Assembly (NCBI GenBank): GCA_944387495.1
Contig: CALXFD010000013.1
Coordinates: forward strand, 1-47,465
Reading direction: 5' to 3'
Length of the DNA: 47,465 bases
DNA from: an uncultured Clostridia bacterium
GTDB taxonomy: Bacteria > Bacillota > Clostridia > TANB77 > CAG-508
Shown here piece by piece: positions 1 through 9,286 of the stretch (position 1 is its first letter; the number at the start of each line of letters is the position of its first letter). Below the pieces are notes generated by a model. The model was not told the origin of the DNA and made no database searches. It saw only the letters and a program-made list of their open reading frames with translations. Made by a program: the position numbers and the translations under genes.

Positions 1-188
1 ACCTTTTTAATTTCAATACTTTCTGGGATTATAGGTGATTTATTTTTACCGTTCTGGAATGTTACTTCGGTGTGTACTGTACTTTTGCTAATCCCAAATT
101 TCTTGGCTGCTCCTCTTACTGTATCTTTTGAATCTATTATATAGTGTGCAAGCTCTACTGCACGTTCTTCTATTGATATACTTTTCAT
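1..188 (-). CDS. spoIIID: SpoIIID-like sporulation transcription regulator (partial, C-terminus off the left edge)
   Basis: About 62 residues are visible. They open with a helical segment (ERAVELAHYIIDSKDTV) followed by a helix-turn-helix with the core AAKKFGISKSTVH. This is the arrangement of SpoIIID, the small mother-cell DNA-binding regulator of sigma-E and sigma-K genes. The residues after the HTH (EVTFQNGKNK) are less like the family. The start is the ATG at 188, preceded by an AAAGGAG ribosome site. The family is normally about 80-95 residues, so roughly the last quarter is missing. It is the main sign in the window that the host can sporulate. A divergent SpoIIID paralogue is also possible. 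Confidence 0.7.
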   Translation of the reverse strand, partial: MKSISIEERAVELAHYIIDSKDTVRGAAKKFGISKSTVHTEVTFQNGKNKSPIIPESIEIKK

Positions 189-383
189 ATTGTTCTAACT
201 CCTTTATGAGATTACTTTTGTTTAATTGTATTCCTGCATATAACAAGTTAGAACTTATTTATCATCTGTTTTATTTAGTTTAATTGTATTAAATTTTTTC
301 TCTAATTAATTTTGTTTTATATATCATATTTACTTTCTTCTTTATTGATTTATATATTTTCATGTGGATTTATTTATACATTT

Positions 384-554
384 TTATTTTTTAATAATAT
401 ATCTTTCATTTCTAGTCCTTTTCTTATTTTCAAATATAGTTTTATATTTATCTATTTTACTAGATATCGGTACAAACCATATTATTTCTTCATTTTCTGA
501 ATCATTGAAACAAAAATAACAAGGTCTTTTGTTACCGTTTTCTTTATTTTGCAT
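384..554 (-). CDS. Small ORF resembling an internal piece of a ToxN/AbiQ-like protein
   Basis: A 56-residue ORF whose ATG overlaps the tcdA stop codon (TAATG), suggesting translational coupling or chance. It begins MQNKENGNKRPCYFCF and contains WFVPISSKIDKYKTIF. The combination 'GNKRP... then VPISS-K-xKY' is what I recall from type III toxin-antitoxin (ToxN/AbiQ-like) proteins, where it lies near but not at the N-terminus. At 56 residues it is far shorter than a full toxin of about 150-180, so it is probably a decayed fragment. The rest of 189-383 shows only the spoIIID-like leader and AT-rich sequence. Confidence 0.35.
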   Translation of the reverse strand: MQNKENGNKRPCYFCFNDSENEEIIWFVPISSKIDKYKTIFENKKRTRNERYIIKK

Positions 555-1273
555 TATTTTATAATCTTTTCAATAATATCTTTTATAACCTCTCCTGCAA
601 TCATTAATCCTGCAACAGATGGCACGAAAGAAATACTTCCAGGTGCCACTTTTGTTTTTTCTTTCTTCTCATTATGTTCTATTTTTATAGGCTCTTCTTT
701 TGAATATAAAACTTTTACATTTTTTATATTTCTTTTTCTTAATTCTTTTCTCATAACTTTGGCAAGTGGACATACAGATGTCTTTGATATATCTGTTATT
801 TCAAATTTTGTACAATCCAATTTATTTCCTGTTCCCATACATGATATGATATTTACATTTACTTCTTTTGCTTTTTCTATTAATTTTAATTTAGTTGTAA
901 CTGTATCTACTGCATCTACCACATATGTAATATCTTTATTTATTAAACTTTCTTCTCCATTTTCTATCTCTTGTGCCATATAGATTTCGATTTTTATTTT
1001 AGGATTTATTGCCAAAATTCTTTCTTTCATGACGTCTATTTTTCTTTTTCCTATTGTATTCGTATTTGCATGTATTTGCCTATTTATGTTTGTTACTGAT
1101 ATAACATCATTATCTATTAATATTATATTGCCAATCCCTGCTCTTACTAGTCCTTCTACTACAAATGAGCCTACTCCGCCAATTCCATAAACTGCTACTT
1201 TTGCATTATTTAGTTTTTCTATATTTTTTCTTCCTATTAATAATTCTGTTCTTTCATCCCATACTTCTTCCAT
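554..1273 (-). CDS. tcdA: tRNA threonylcarbamoyladenosine dehydratase TcdA (ThiF/MoeB family)
   Basis: A 239-residue E1-like enzyme. TcdA uses ATP to cyclise the t6A modification at position 37 of ANN-decoding tRNAs to ct6A, in the cytoplasm. The Rossmann ATP site AVYGIGGVGSFVVEGL lies near residue 28, followed by the acidic DND and the INRQ motif that contacts ATP, and a C-terminal SVAGLMIAGEVI helix. The length fits TcdA better than the longer MoeB or ThiF proteins with their rhodanese or C-terminal extensions. The start chosen is the ATG at 1273, with GAGGTG five bases upstream; an ATG four codons earlier lacks a good site. Confidence 0.88.
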   Translation of the reverse strand: MEEVWDERTELLIGRKNIEKLNNAKVAVYGIGGVGSFVVEGLVRAGIGNIILIDNDVISVTNINRQIHANTNTIGKRKIDVMKERILAINPKIKIEIYMAQEIENGEESLINKDITYVVDAVDTVTTKLKLIEKAKEVNVNIISCMGTGNKLDCTKFEITDISKTSVCPLAKVMRKELRKRNIKNVKVLYSKEEPIKIEHNEKKEKTKVAPGSISFVPSVAGLMIAGEVIKDIIEKIIK

Positions 1274-1294
1274 ATTACACCTCATTTTTCATAT

Positions 1295-1323
1295 ATTTTA
1301 TCATGTTTGTTTGATTTGTTCAA
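1295..1323 (-). promoter_or_regulatory. Promoter for tcdA
   Basis: On the minus strand a -35 TTGAAC (1318-1323) and -10 TAAAAT (1295-1300) are separated by 17 bases, about 20 bases upstream of the tcdA start. Confidence 0.6.
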
Positions 1324-1372
1324 TTAATATACTATAAAATTCTTTAAACTTAAAGCATATCCGCTAAATCAT

Positions 1373-1400
1373 TGATTTTTGGGGGATTTTGTGATAATAT
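1373..1400 (+). promoter_or_regulatory. Probable promoter for the FAD dehydrogenase
   Basis: TTGATT (1373-1378) and TAATAT (1395-1400) are spaced 16 bases apart, 28 bases before the ATG. It is divergent from the tcdA promoter in the same 155-base gap. Confidence 0.5.
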
Positions 1401-1428
1401 TATGTTATTCTAAATTAAGGAGTCATAT

Positions 1429-3021
1429 ATGTTAAAAATTACTAATATTAAAATATATAAAAATCTAACTAATGAAGACTTAATAAATACAATATGCCAA
1501 AAATTTCATATAGCACTTAATGATATTGTAGATTGGAAAATTATAAAAAAGTCTATCGACGCCAGAAAAAAAGATGACATTCATTATAATTATTCAGTTG
1601 CAATCAAAGTTAATAATGAAAATAAATATAAAAAATTTGAAAAAATAGATGAAGATAGTCTTTTCAATAGTTCTTTAAAGTTAGACAATTATACAGGAAC
1701 TGCCAATTTTTCTAATTCTCCTGTAATTATAGGTGCTGGACCTGCTGGGTTATTTTCTGCACTTACTTTGATTTATAATGGAGTAAAACCTATAATTATT
1801 GAACAAGGTAAAAAGGTTGAAGATAGACAAAAAGATGTAGAGAATTTTAGAAATAATGCTAAATTATCTCCTTTTTCTAATGTGCAATTTGGTGAAGGTG
1901 GTGCTGGTACTTTTTCTGATGGTAAGTTAAATAGTGGTATTAATAGTACTTTATGCAAAAATGTTTTATATGAATTTGTTAAGTTTGGTGCCCCAGAAGA
2001 AATTTTGTATATTTCAAAACCTCATATTGGAACTGATAAATTAATTAATATAATTAAAAATATAAGAGAATTTATAATAGCTAATGGTGGTAAATTCTAT
2101 TTTTCAACAAAAGCTGTTGATTTTAATATACAAGATAATCAGATTAAATCTGTTATTTGCCAAAATGTTATTAATAAATCTATTTTTGAAATTCCAACAA
2201 AACATGTTATTTTGGCAATTGGACATAGTAGCAGAGATACTTTTAATAAAGTTTATGAAAAAGGATTACTTTTAGAGCCTAAAAATTTTTCTGTTGGTGT
2301 TAGAATTGAACATTTACAATCAGAAATTAATAACAGTCAATATGGAAATTCTCCAAAATTAAAATTGCCTCCTGCTGAGTATAAATTAGCTTATCACTCA
2401 CCTAATGGACGTTCTTGTTATACATTTTGTATGTGTCCTGGTGGTGTTGTTATGGCTTCTTCTAGTGAGGAAAATACTATTGTTACAAATGGTATGAGTA
2501 ATTTTTTAAGAGATGAGAAAAATGCAAATTCTGCTGTTTTGGTTAATGTTACTCCACAAGATTTTGACAGTTCTAGTCCTCTTGCTGGAATTGATTTTCA
2601 AAAAAGTTTAGAAGAAAAAGCATTTATATTAGGTGGAGCCAATTATTTTGCTCCAGTTCAAAGATTTGAAGATTTTTGTTTAAATAAAAAATCAGAAAAG
2701 ATTGGTGAAATTTTGCCATCATATTTACCTGGATATACTCTAAGTAATTTGCAAGAAATTTTACCAAAATTTGTTTCTTCTACTTTAATTGAAGGAATTA
2801 AATATTTTGATACTAAATTAAATGGTTTTGCAAATCCTGATAGCATTTTAACTGGTGTTGAAACTCGTAGTTCTTCTCCTGTAAGGATTTTAAGGAATGA
2901 AAAACTAGTTTCTAATATTGATGGTATTTTCCCTTGTGGTGAAGGTGCTGGATATGCTGGTGGTATTATGTCTGCTAGTGTAGACGGTATAAGATGTGCT
3001 TATGCTGTTTTAAATAATTAA
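1429..3021 (+). CDS. NAD(P)/FAD-dependent dehydrogenase of the COG2509 type
   Basis: A 530-residue flavoprotein. The first ~95 residues form a small N-terminal domain characteristic of this family. A dinucleotide-binding motif VIIGAGPAGLFSALTL follows at about residue 100. The FGEGGAGTFSDGKL segment near 155 and the C-terminal GIFPCGEGAGYAGGIMSA segment, which closes the FAD site, identify the COG2509 group of uncharacterised FAD-dependent dehydrogenases. The substrate is unknown. The start has a TAAGGAG site seven bases upstream. It is monocistronic, with its own promoter and a strong hairpin terminator, and is the only plus-strand gene in the first 13 kb. Confidence 0.85.
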   Translation: MLKITNIKIYKNLTNEDLINTICQKFHIALNDIVDWKIIKKSIDARKKDDIHYNYSVAIKVNNENKYKKFEKIDEDSLFNSSLKLDNYTGTANFSNSPVIIGAGPAGLFSALTLIYNGVKPIIIEQGKKVEDRQKDVENFRNNAKLSPFSNVQFGEGGAGTFSDGKLNSGINSTLCKNVLYEFVKFGAPEEILYISKPHIGTDKLINIIKNIREFIIANGGKFYFSTKAVDFNIQDNQIKSVICQNVINKSIFEIPTKHVILAIGHSSRDTFNKVYEKGLLLEPKNFSVGVRIEHLQSEINNSQYGNSPKLKLPPAEYKLAYHSPNGRSCYTFCMCPGGVVMASSSEENTIVTNGMSNFLRDEKNANSAVLVNVTPQDFDSSSPLAGIDFQKSLEEKAFILGGANYFAPVQRFEDFCLNKKSEKIGEILPSYLPGYTLSNLQEILPKFVSSTLIEGIKYFDTKLNGFANPDSILTGVETRSSSPVRILRNEKLVSNIDGIFPCGEGAGYAGGIMSASVDGIRCAYAVLNN

Positions 3022-3031
3022 TTTTTAAATT

Positions 3032-3080
3032 AAATCCCATAAAATATTCATTTTTATTTTGTGAATATTTTATGGGATTT
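3032..3080. terminator. Bidirectional terminator between convergent genes
   Basis: A perfect 19-bp inverted repeat (arms 3032-3050 and 3062-3080) with an 11-base T-rich loop, flanked by T- and A-rich tracts. It serves the plus-strand FAD gene and the minus-strand cysteine desulfurase that converge on it. Confidence 0.85.
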
Positions 3081-3082
3081 CT

Positions 3083-4222
3083 TTATTTTCTTAACATTTT
3101 TACTATTTGTTCCAAATTTTCTACTAAATAATCAACATCTTCTATTGTATTATCTTCCCCAAATGTCACTCTTAATGTACCATCTAGTAAATTTTGTGGC
3201 AATCCTATTGCTGTAAGGACATGTGATGGCTCTAATGAACCTGTTGAACATGCACTCCCACTTGATGCACATATCCCTTTTTCATCTAATTTTAGTAATA
3301 ATTCATCTCCTCTAATATCTTTAAATGAAAAATTGCTGTTTCCTGGCAATCTATTTTTCCTTGAACCATTTAATTTTACATCTGGTATTTTTTCTTCTAC
3401 CTGTGAGATATAATAATCTCTTAGATTTTGTAAATATTTTATATGTTTCTCCATATTATTTTTAGCCATTTCACATGCTTTTCCTAATCCTACTATTTCT
3501 GCCACATTTTCAGTTCCTGCTCTTTTACTATGTTCTTGATGACCACCATCCATGTATGTTTCAAATTCTATTCCATCTTTTACATATAAAGCACCTATAC
3601 CCTTTGGTGCATTTATTTTATGACCGGATAGAGATAACATATCTATTCCCATTTTTTGAACATCAATAGGTACATTTCCACATGCTTGAACTGCATCTGT
3701 ATGGAAAATTATATTATGCTTTTTAGCTATATATGATATTTGCTCTATTGGTTCTATCGTCCCTATTTCGTTATTTGCAAACATTATACTTATCAAAATT
3801 GTTGATGGCTTTATTGAATTATTTAATTGTTCTATATCTATCGTACCTTCCTCATCTACATTTAGATATGTCACTTCAAAACCTTGTTTCTCTAAATTTT
3901 GGCATGTATGTAAAATCGCTGGATGTTCTATTTTAGATGTGATAATATGATTACCTTTTTCTTTATTTTTAAAAGCTACTCCTTTTAATGCAGTATTATC
4001 ACTCTCTGTTCCACAACTTGTAAAATATATCTCCTGTGGCTTACAATTTAACAGCTGAGCCACTTGCTTTCTTGCATTTTCTATTGCTCTTCTTGACTGT
4101 CTACCTATTGAATACATTGATGACGCATTTCCATATTCTTTTGTCAAGTATGGAAACATCTCTTTTAAAACTTCTTCATTTATCCTCGTTGTAGCTGCAT
4201 TGTCAAAATACTTAATATCCAT
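3083..4222 (-). CDS. Cysteine desulfurase (NifS/IscS family)
   Basis: A 379-residue PLP enzyme that removes sulfur from cysteine to form a protein persulfide for Fe-S clusters, thiamine or tRNA thiolation. Landmarks are the N-terminal YFDNAATT, the PLP lysine in SGHKINAPKG, HTDAVQACG around the cofactor, and the mobile-loop catalytic cysteine in SSGSACSTGS. Start: the ATG at 4222, because the upstream in-frame ATG is itself part of the GGAGG ribosome site. No IscU-like scaffold gene is adjacent, so the sulfur acceptor cannot be named. Confidence 0.9.
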   Translation of the reverse strand: MDIKYFDNAATTRINEEVLKEMFPYLTKEYGNASSMYSIGRQSRRAIENARKQVAQLLNCKPQEIYFTSCGTESDNTALKGVAFKNKEKGNHIITSKIEHPAILHTCQNLEKQGFEVTYLNVDEEGTIDIEQLNNSIKPSTILISIMFANNEIGTIEPIEQISYIAKKHNIIFHTDAVQACGNVPIDVQKMGIDMLSLSGHKINAPKGIGALYVKDGIEFETYMDGGHQEHSKRAGTENVAEIVGLGKACEMAKNNMEKHIKYLQNLRDYYISQVEEKIPDVKLNGSRKNRLPGNSNFSFKDIRGDELLLKLDEKGICASSGSACSTGSLEPSHVLTAIGLPQNLLDGTLRVTFGEDNTIEDVDYLVENLEQIVKMLRK

Positions 4223-4310
4223 TTTTCTATTTTCCTCCATAAACAAATTTAGGTTTTATAGAATCACACAACTTACACTCATAACATATTATATTTTCAA
4301 CTTTCCATAT

Positions 4311-5176
4311 TTATTCATTTCCCAACACATTTTTTATCTCTTCAATTTTCTCTACCGTAGCCAAATACCCATATTTATAGCATTCATCTAATTTTCCGTG
4401 TATCCAATAAACCTGTTTTATCTGTTGATACAGTTAAAAGATAATCACTTTTCTCTAAACCGCTCTTCCGATATTTTATTTCCCATTATATCTATTGCTC
4501 TCATTACCACATCCATTATATTACTACTCTCATCTATATCATCTGCTTTAAAATTAACAGCTATAACCTTATCAGCTCCCTGCTTTTTTACCTCTTCTAC
4601 TGGCACATTATCCAATGCTCCACCATCTAAAAAACTATGTTCTTTAAATTCACATGGACAAAATATTGCTGGAAAACTACTACTTGCCCTTACTGCTTTT
4701 CCAACTGTTATTTCTGTAATATATCTATCTTTATCTGTTGCTTGAACTGGAATTTTATTTGTAAATATGTATTCTTTTGATTCTTTAATATCTACACTTG
4801 GAACTACAACTGGCATTTTAAAAATTTCTTTTATAGTTTTTATTCCTTTTCTTGATGCTAACATATCAAAAGCTTCTTCTAAGTTTTCTCCTGTTTTTAA
4901 ACCGGTTATAGGTGTTTTTTTATTGAACATAAAACTATTAATTCCTGAAATTATAGGTTTTGCATTTATTCCTACTATATCATTTGAATATCTTTTAAAT
5001 ATTGTATAAATATAATATGGTGAATATCCCATTGCATATAATGTTGCAATTAATGCTCCTGAACTTGTGCCTCCTATTATATCTATTTTTATATTATTTT
5101 CTTCTAATGCTTTTAGTACTCCTGCATGTGCTATTCCTCTTATTCCTCCTCCTGAAAGAGCTAATCCTATTTTCAC
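4311..5176 (-). pseudogene. Patatin-like phospholipase (RssA/YchK type), 3' end frameshifted
   Basis: The intact part is a patatin domain: the oxyanion-hole GGGIRG near the N-terminus, the nucleophile serine in GGTSSGAL, and the catalytic aspartate in DGGALDN, so it would hydrolyse acyl esters of lipids. The main frame stops at 4445, but the family's C-terminal helices continue in other frames: SDYLLTVSTDKTGLLDTRKI (about 4449-4390), then DECYKYGYLATVEKIEEI to a stop at 4311. One apparent extra base in the A-run at 4449-4452 and another near 4390 account for this. Corrected length would be about 288 residues, usual for the family. The start is taken as the GTG at 5176, with AGGTGAG upstream; a GTG at 5185 is possible. 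Either genuine decay or base-calling error. Confidence 0.75.
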
Positions 5177-5340
5177 AATACTCACCTACCTATTTTTAGT
5201 ATTAACTAGATTTATGTTTTTAATCATTATTTTGTGCAAGTCCTTTATATTCTTTTTCTTTTTTATTTAAATTTTAGCTATGTATATTTAATATTTTTAA
5301 TATAAAAAAATTATTTTCCTGAGTATCTAAAAAAAGAAAA

Positions 5341-5371
5341 AACACTAGATTCCAATCATGAATCTAGTGTT
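5341..5371. terminator. Terminator of the WG-repeat gene
   Basis: A 12-bp perfect inverted repeat (5341-5352 / 5360-5371) with a 7-base loop, followed in the minus direction by a T-rich tract and placed 17 bases after the stop codon. Confidence 0.8.
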
Positions 5372-5387
5372 TTCTCTTTTTTTATTA

Positions 5388-7115
5388 TTAAACAGTATAA
5401 TAAAATTCTCCATATCCATAAACTACTTTATAATATTTTCCAACAAATTGTGGCTCTGCTAAACTATCAAATTCATATGTTGGCTCTAATACAATATTTC
5501 CTGTATTATCAATAACTCCCCATTTTCCATCTTTCTTTATACCTGCATATCCATATTCATCTACATCTGTTGCTTTATCATAAATATAATCAACTACTAC
5601 ATTTCCAGCTTTATCTACAAATCCCCATTTTCCGTCTTTGCTTGTTGCAAATATTGTATTATTTGTTAATATCTCTTTATTACTTGTTTCTTTTCCATCT
5701 AAATTAAAGTATTTTGTTTCTGTTTCATTATATATTTTTATATAATTTTCTTTTACTTCTATATTTGCATTTGCTAGTTCACATAGTTTATTTAAGTTTT
5801 TATCATAAAGCTGTGTTGTTTTATCTTGAGTTATTGTTGTTGTAATAAAATCTGTATTTTGTAATTTTTCTAATGAATCATATTTTATTTCTATTTTTTG
5901 TTCTTCTTGCGGAGTTATCACTCCTAATTTTCCATTTCCTGTTGATGCTATAAAATAGTTATCATACAAATATTCTAGATATGTGTAATTTTGCTCTGTA
6001 ATTTGTGTTTCATTTTTATCTATTATACTATATACTGTTCCATTTGTATTATCTATTTTTATGTCATAATTTTCATTTGATGTTTCTAGTATTGCTATAT
6101 TACTATCTACATCAACCTCTGTTCCATCTTTTTGATATACATTTTTTACTCCATCAGTATTTTCTGCATAGATATATTTTCCTGTGTTATCTATTTGTGT
6201 ATATTGTACTGGTATTATTATTTGTCCATCTAAATTTGCTACACCGAATTTTTTTGTCTTTTCTATTGTTAATGTATTGTCACTTGAATTATATGTTATT
6301 GATTGATATTCATTATTTATTATTTGAGCTTTATTTTTAAACATTCCATATTGACCATTATTTGCTGCTATTAGATATATGTTATTATCATCTTTTATAT
6401 CAACTATTCTTGATATCTCGTTATATTGTGTCGGTAAGATTTCTTTTCCTTTTACATCTATATATCCATATCTTAATCCTTCTTCTGTTTTTATTCCTAC
6501 AATATATCCTGAATTTTTATATCCATTTTCATCTGAATAATTGTCTGTATTTATTTGGTCATATTCTGGTTTTATAAGTTCATTTCCTTTTATATTTATT
6601 ACTCCATATTTTCCTTCTTCTTTTACTAAAAGTTCACCTTCTTTATATGGAAGTCCTGATATTTCTTCATATATTGGTTTTGTTAATTTATCTCCTTCTA
6701 AATTTATTAGTCCCATTTTGTCATTTTCTTTATATGTCAATACTGTTTTTTCGTACATTAAACTACTTGCTATATTTTTTAATCTTATTGGTTCTACATT
6801 TTGTTCTTCTGTTAATATTTGTTCATTATTTGCATTAAATATTTTAGTTGCTGTTCCTTCATAACATACAAATACTGGTTTTTCTGGATTTGGTATTATC
6901 ACATTATCATATTTTGCTTCTACTACATTTTTTCCAGTTTTATCTATTACTCCATATTTTTCATTTTCTCTAACCACAAAATATCCATAATCTTTTATTT
7001 CTTCTATTTCATATTTTTTTCCTTCTTCTACTGTTTTTTGGAAAATAAATGCTGATGCTAATGCTATTAAAATTAATATGACAATTACTATCAAAACAAT
7101 ATATCTTTTTTTCAT
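5388..7115 (-). CDS. Membrane-anchored WG-repeat protein
   Basis: 575 residues. One N-terminal hydrophobic segment (about residues 5-25, YIVLIVIVILILIALASAF) acts as an uncleaved signal anchor, and the rest lies outside the membrane. It is built from imperfect repeats of about 35-50 residues with the WG signature, for example YGVIDKTGKNVVEAKYD, KWGFVDKAGNVVVDYIYD and KWGVIDNTGNIVLEPTYE. Such repeats form beta-propeller-like or solenoid surfaces, and the cellular role is not defined. The start has a GGAAGGA site. It has its own terminator and no functional neighbours. Confidence 0.8.
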   Translation of the reverse strand: MKKRYIVLIVIVILILIALASAFIFQKTVEEGKKYEIEEIKDYGYFVVRENEKYGVIDKTGKNVVEAKYDNVIIPNPEKPVFVCYEGTATKIFNANNEQILTEEQNVEPIRLKNIASSLMYEKTVLTYKENDKMGLINLEGDKLTKPIYEEISGLPYKEGELLVKEEGKYGVINIKGNELIKPEYDQINTDNYSDENGYKNSGYIVGIKTEEGLRYGYIDVKGKEILPTQYNEISRIVDIKDDNNIYLIAANNGQYGMFKNKAQIINNEYQSITYNSSDNTLTIEKTKKFGVANLDGQIIIPVQYTQIDNTGKYIYAENTDGVKNVYQKDGTEVDVDSNIAILETSNENYDIKIDNTNGTVYSIIDKNETQITEQNYTYLEYLYDNYFIASTGNGKLGVITPQEEQKIEIKYDSLEKLQNTDFITTTITQDKTTQLYDKNLNKLCELANANIEVKENYIKIYNETETKYFNLDGKETSNKEILTNNTIFATSKDGKWGFVDKAGNVVVDYIYDKATDVDEYGYAGIKKDGKWGVIDNTGNIVLEPTYEFDSLAEPQFVGKYYKVVYGYGEFYYTV

Positions 7116-7140
7116 ATTTTATTCCTTCCTTTTTTTATTT

Positions 7141-8460
7141 TTACTCATCTTCTTCTGTTTCTTCTTCTATATTATTTTTACATGCTTTTATTTTTAATAT
7201 TCTTTTATCTTCATATTCTTCTATTTTATATGTTACTTCTTTTGTCTCTATAACTGGTGTTTCTTCATCTTCTGGTATTCTTCCTAATTTATCTTGTAAA
7301 AATCCTGATATTGTATCATAATCTCCTTCTGGAATATTTGCATTTAACAATTTATTTACATCATATATTGTCATACTTCCTGATAATATATATGTGTTAT
7401 CATCTATTTTTTCATATTCCAACTCTTCTTTGTCATATTCATCATATATATCTCCAACTAATTCTTCCAATATATCTTCCATTGTAACTAAACCAGCTGT
7501 TCCGCCATATTCATCAAGTATAATTGCAATTTGTTTTTTATTTTTTTGTAATTCTTTAAAAACTTCATTGATTAATCTATTTTGTGATACAAAATATGCT
7601 TCTTTTACAACATTTTTCACCTTAAAATTCTTTTTATTTATATTTTTTAAAACATCTTTTACATATAATATTCCCTTTATTTCATCAATTGTTTCATCAT
7701 ATACTGGAATTCTACTATATCTATATTCTTCATCTGAAAGTTCTTCTAATAATTCATTTAAACTTATATTTATATCAACTGCAAAAATATCTTTTCTATG
7801 TCTCATTATTTCCGATACTGTTATATCATTAAGTTCAAATACATTATTTATTAATTCTCTTTCCTCTTCTTTAATAGTTCCCTTTTCCTCACCTTGGTCA
7901 ACTAGCATTTTTATTTCTTCTTCTGTTACTGTTTCTTCCTCATTTTCTCCTACTCCAAATATTTTAGAAATTCCATTTGTAACAACAGTAAGCAATTTTA
8001 CAAATGGTGCTGTTACTATTGAAATCGCTCTTATAACACCTATTGTAGCAAAAGAAATTTTTTCATAATGTTTCATTGCCAATCTCTTTGGAACAAGTTC
8101 TCCAAAAACTAATGTAAAGAATGATAATATAATTGTAATTACTATAATTGAAATACTTTTCCATGCACCTTGACTAATTATTGGAAAAACATTATATAAA
8201 GCAGGTGCCATCATATCTGCAAAAGTTTCAGAAGCAAACGCACTTGATAAAAAACCAGCTAATGTAATACCAATTTGAATAGTTGCTAAAAACTTACTAG
8301 GAGTCTTTAACATTTTTTCAATCTGCTTAGCCTTCTTATTTCCCTCTTTTGCCTGTTTTTCAATTTTTGCATCATTCAAAGAAATAAAAGCAATCTCACT
8401 TGCCGCAAAATATGCATTTAATGCAATTAATATCACTAGTACTACTAGTTGTGATAACAT
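7141..8460 (-). CDS. CNNM/CorC (HlyC) transporter with DUF21 and CBS pair
   Basis: 439 residues in the usual order: a four-helix DUF21 membrane domain (about 1-190, opening NAYFAASEIAFISLNDAKIEKQ), a CBS pair (about 200-330, with VSEIMRHRKDIFAV and IPVYDETIDEIKGILYVKD), and a C-terminal CorC/HlyC domain (DEYGGTAGLVTMEDILEELVG). The family handles Mg2+/Co2+ efflux or homeostasis; the older 'hemolysin' name is misleading. The ATG at 8460 was chosen because AGGAGAGG precedes it, which removes 19 leader residues from the longest frame. Confidence 0.88.
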   Translation of the reverse strand: MLSQLVVLVILIALNAYFAASEIAFISLNDAKIEKQAKEGNKKAKQIEKMLKTPSKFLATIQIGITLAGFLSSAFASETFADMMAPALYNVFPIISQGAWKSISIIVITIILSFFTLVFGELVPKRLAMKHYEKISFATIGVIRAISIVTAPFVKLLTVVTNGISKIFGVGENEEETVTEEEIKMLVDQGEEKGTIKEEERELINNVFELNDITVSEIMRHRKDIFAVDINISLNELLEELSDEEYRYSRIPVYDETIDEIKGILYVKDVLKNINKKNFKVKNVVKEAYFVSQNRLINEVFKELQKNKKQIAIILDEYGGTAGLVTMEDILEELVGDIYDEYDKEELEYEKIDDNTYILSGSMTIYDVNKLLNANIPEGDYDTISGFLQDKLGRIPEDEETPVIETKEVTYKIEEYEDKRILKIKACKNNIEEETEEDE

Positions 8461-8526
8461 AAAAAAACCTCTCCTTTTGTTTATTATTTTATTTGTTTTA
8501 TTTATTATACATTTCAAACAGTTTCA

Positions 8527-8548
8527 TGTCAAATGAGACGATTTGACA
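8527..8548. repeat. Palindromic hairpin between rluB and the transporter gene
   Basis: TGTCAAAT (8527-8534) and ATTTGACA (8541-8548) flank GAGACG, starting a few bases after the rluB stop. The stretch is less AT-rich than its surroundings and lacks a T-run, so it looks more like a dispersed intergenic palindrome than a classical terminator. Confidence 0.4.
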
Positions 8549-8553
8549 CGTCC

Positions 8554-9285
8554 CTAATTTCCCAGTTTGTCCACTTCTTCTTTTTTCAGATATCTCCACT
8601 TTCCAAGTTCAAGAGTTTTCACACTAATTCCAGCTATTTTGCTTCTATGTAAAGCAATTACTTTATGCCCCACAACCTCACACATTTTTCTTACTTGTCT
8701 ATTCTTACCTTCATGAATTGTAATTTCTAATCTAGATACATTTTTTTCTTTATCTGTTTTTAAAATCTTAACTTTCGCTGGTTTTGTAATATAGTTTCCA
8801 ATATCTACGCCTTTTCTTAAACTTTCAACTTCATCTATTGTAATAATTCCATGTATTGTTACTGTATATGTTTTTTCTATTTCATGTTTTGGATGTGTAA
8901 CCTTATACACAAATTCTCCATCATTTGTTAATATTAATGCTCCTGATGTATACATATCTAACCTTCCAACTGGCACTAATCTTTTATTTGTTTTTACTAA
9001 TTCTAATACAGTCGGCCTATCAAATTGTTCTTTTACTGTTGTAACATAGCCAATTGGCTTATTTAACAATATATATACATAGTCATTATCAATTTTTATT
9101 TGTTTTCCATTATATTCAACTATATCTTTACCTACTATTACTTTCGTTCCTAGCTCTTTTATAATTTTTCCATTTACTTTTATTTTTCCATCTAATATCA
9201 TTTGTTCTGCTTTTCTTCTTGATGCTATTCCTGCTTGTGCTATATATTTTTGTAACCTCATTTCTTCTTGGTTTTGAACATTCAT
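8554..9285 (-). CDS. rluB: Ribosomal large-subunit pseudouridine synthase, RluB/RsuA family
   Basis: 243 residues. An N-terminal S4 RNA-binding domain (RLQKYIAQAGIASRRKAEQ, about residues 10-28) is followed by the catalytic domain, whose aspartate lies in VPVGRLDMYTSGALILTND. The HEGKNRQVRKMCEVVGH motif is typical of the RsuA/RluB/RluE/RluF group, which modifies a single rRNA uridine. Assignment to RluB rather than RluF rests on length and Gram-positive context. The stop of the upstream RluD-type gene is two bases away, so the two form a translationally close operon. Confidence 0.85.
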   Translation of the reverse strand: MNVQNQEEMRLQKYIAQAGIASRRKAEQMILDGKIKVNGKIIKELGTKVIVGKDIVEYNGKQIKIDNDYVYILLNKPIGYVTTVKEQFDRPTVLELVKTNKRLVPVGRLDMYTSGALILTNDGEFVYKVTHPKHEIEKTYTVTIHGIITIDEVESLRKGVDIGNYITKPAKVKILKTDKEKNVSRLEITIHEGKNRQVRKMCEVVGHKVIALHRSKIAGISVKTLELGKWRYLKKEEVDKLGN

Positions 9286-9286
9286 T

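Noticed and set aside
312..500. Hydrophobic plus-strand ORF of 62 residues
   Set aside because: Phe/Tyr/Ile-rich translation of AT-rich sequence antisense to a better minus-strand frame, with no ribosome site. Many similar plus-strand ORFs (e.g. 7394-8068, 6005-6340) are shadows of minus-strand genes.
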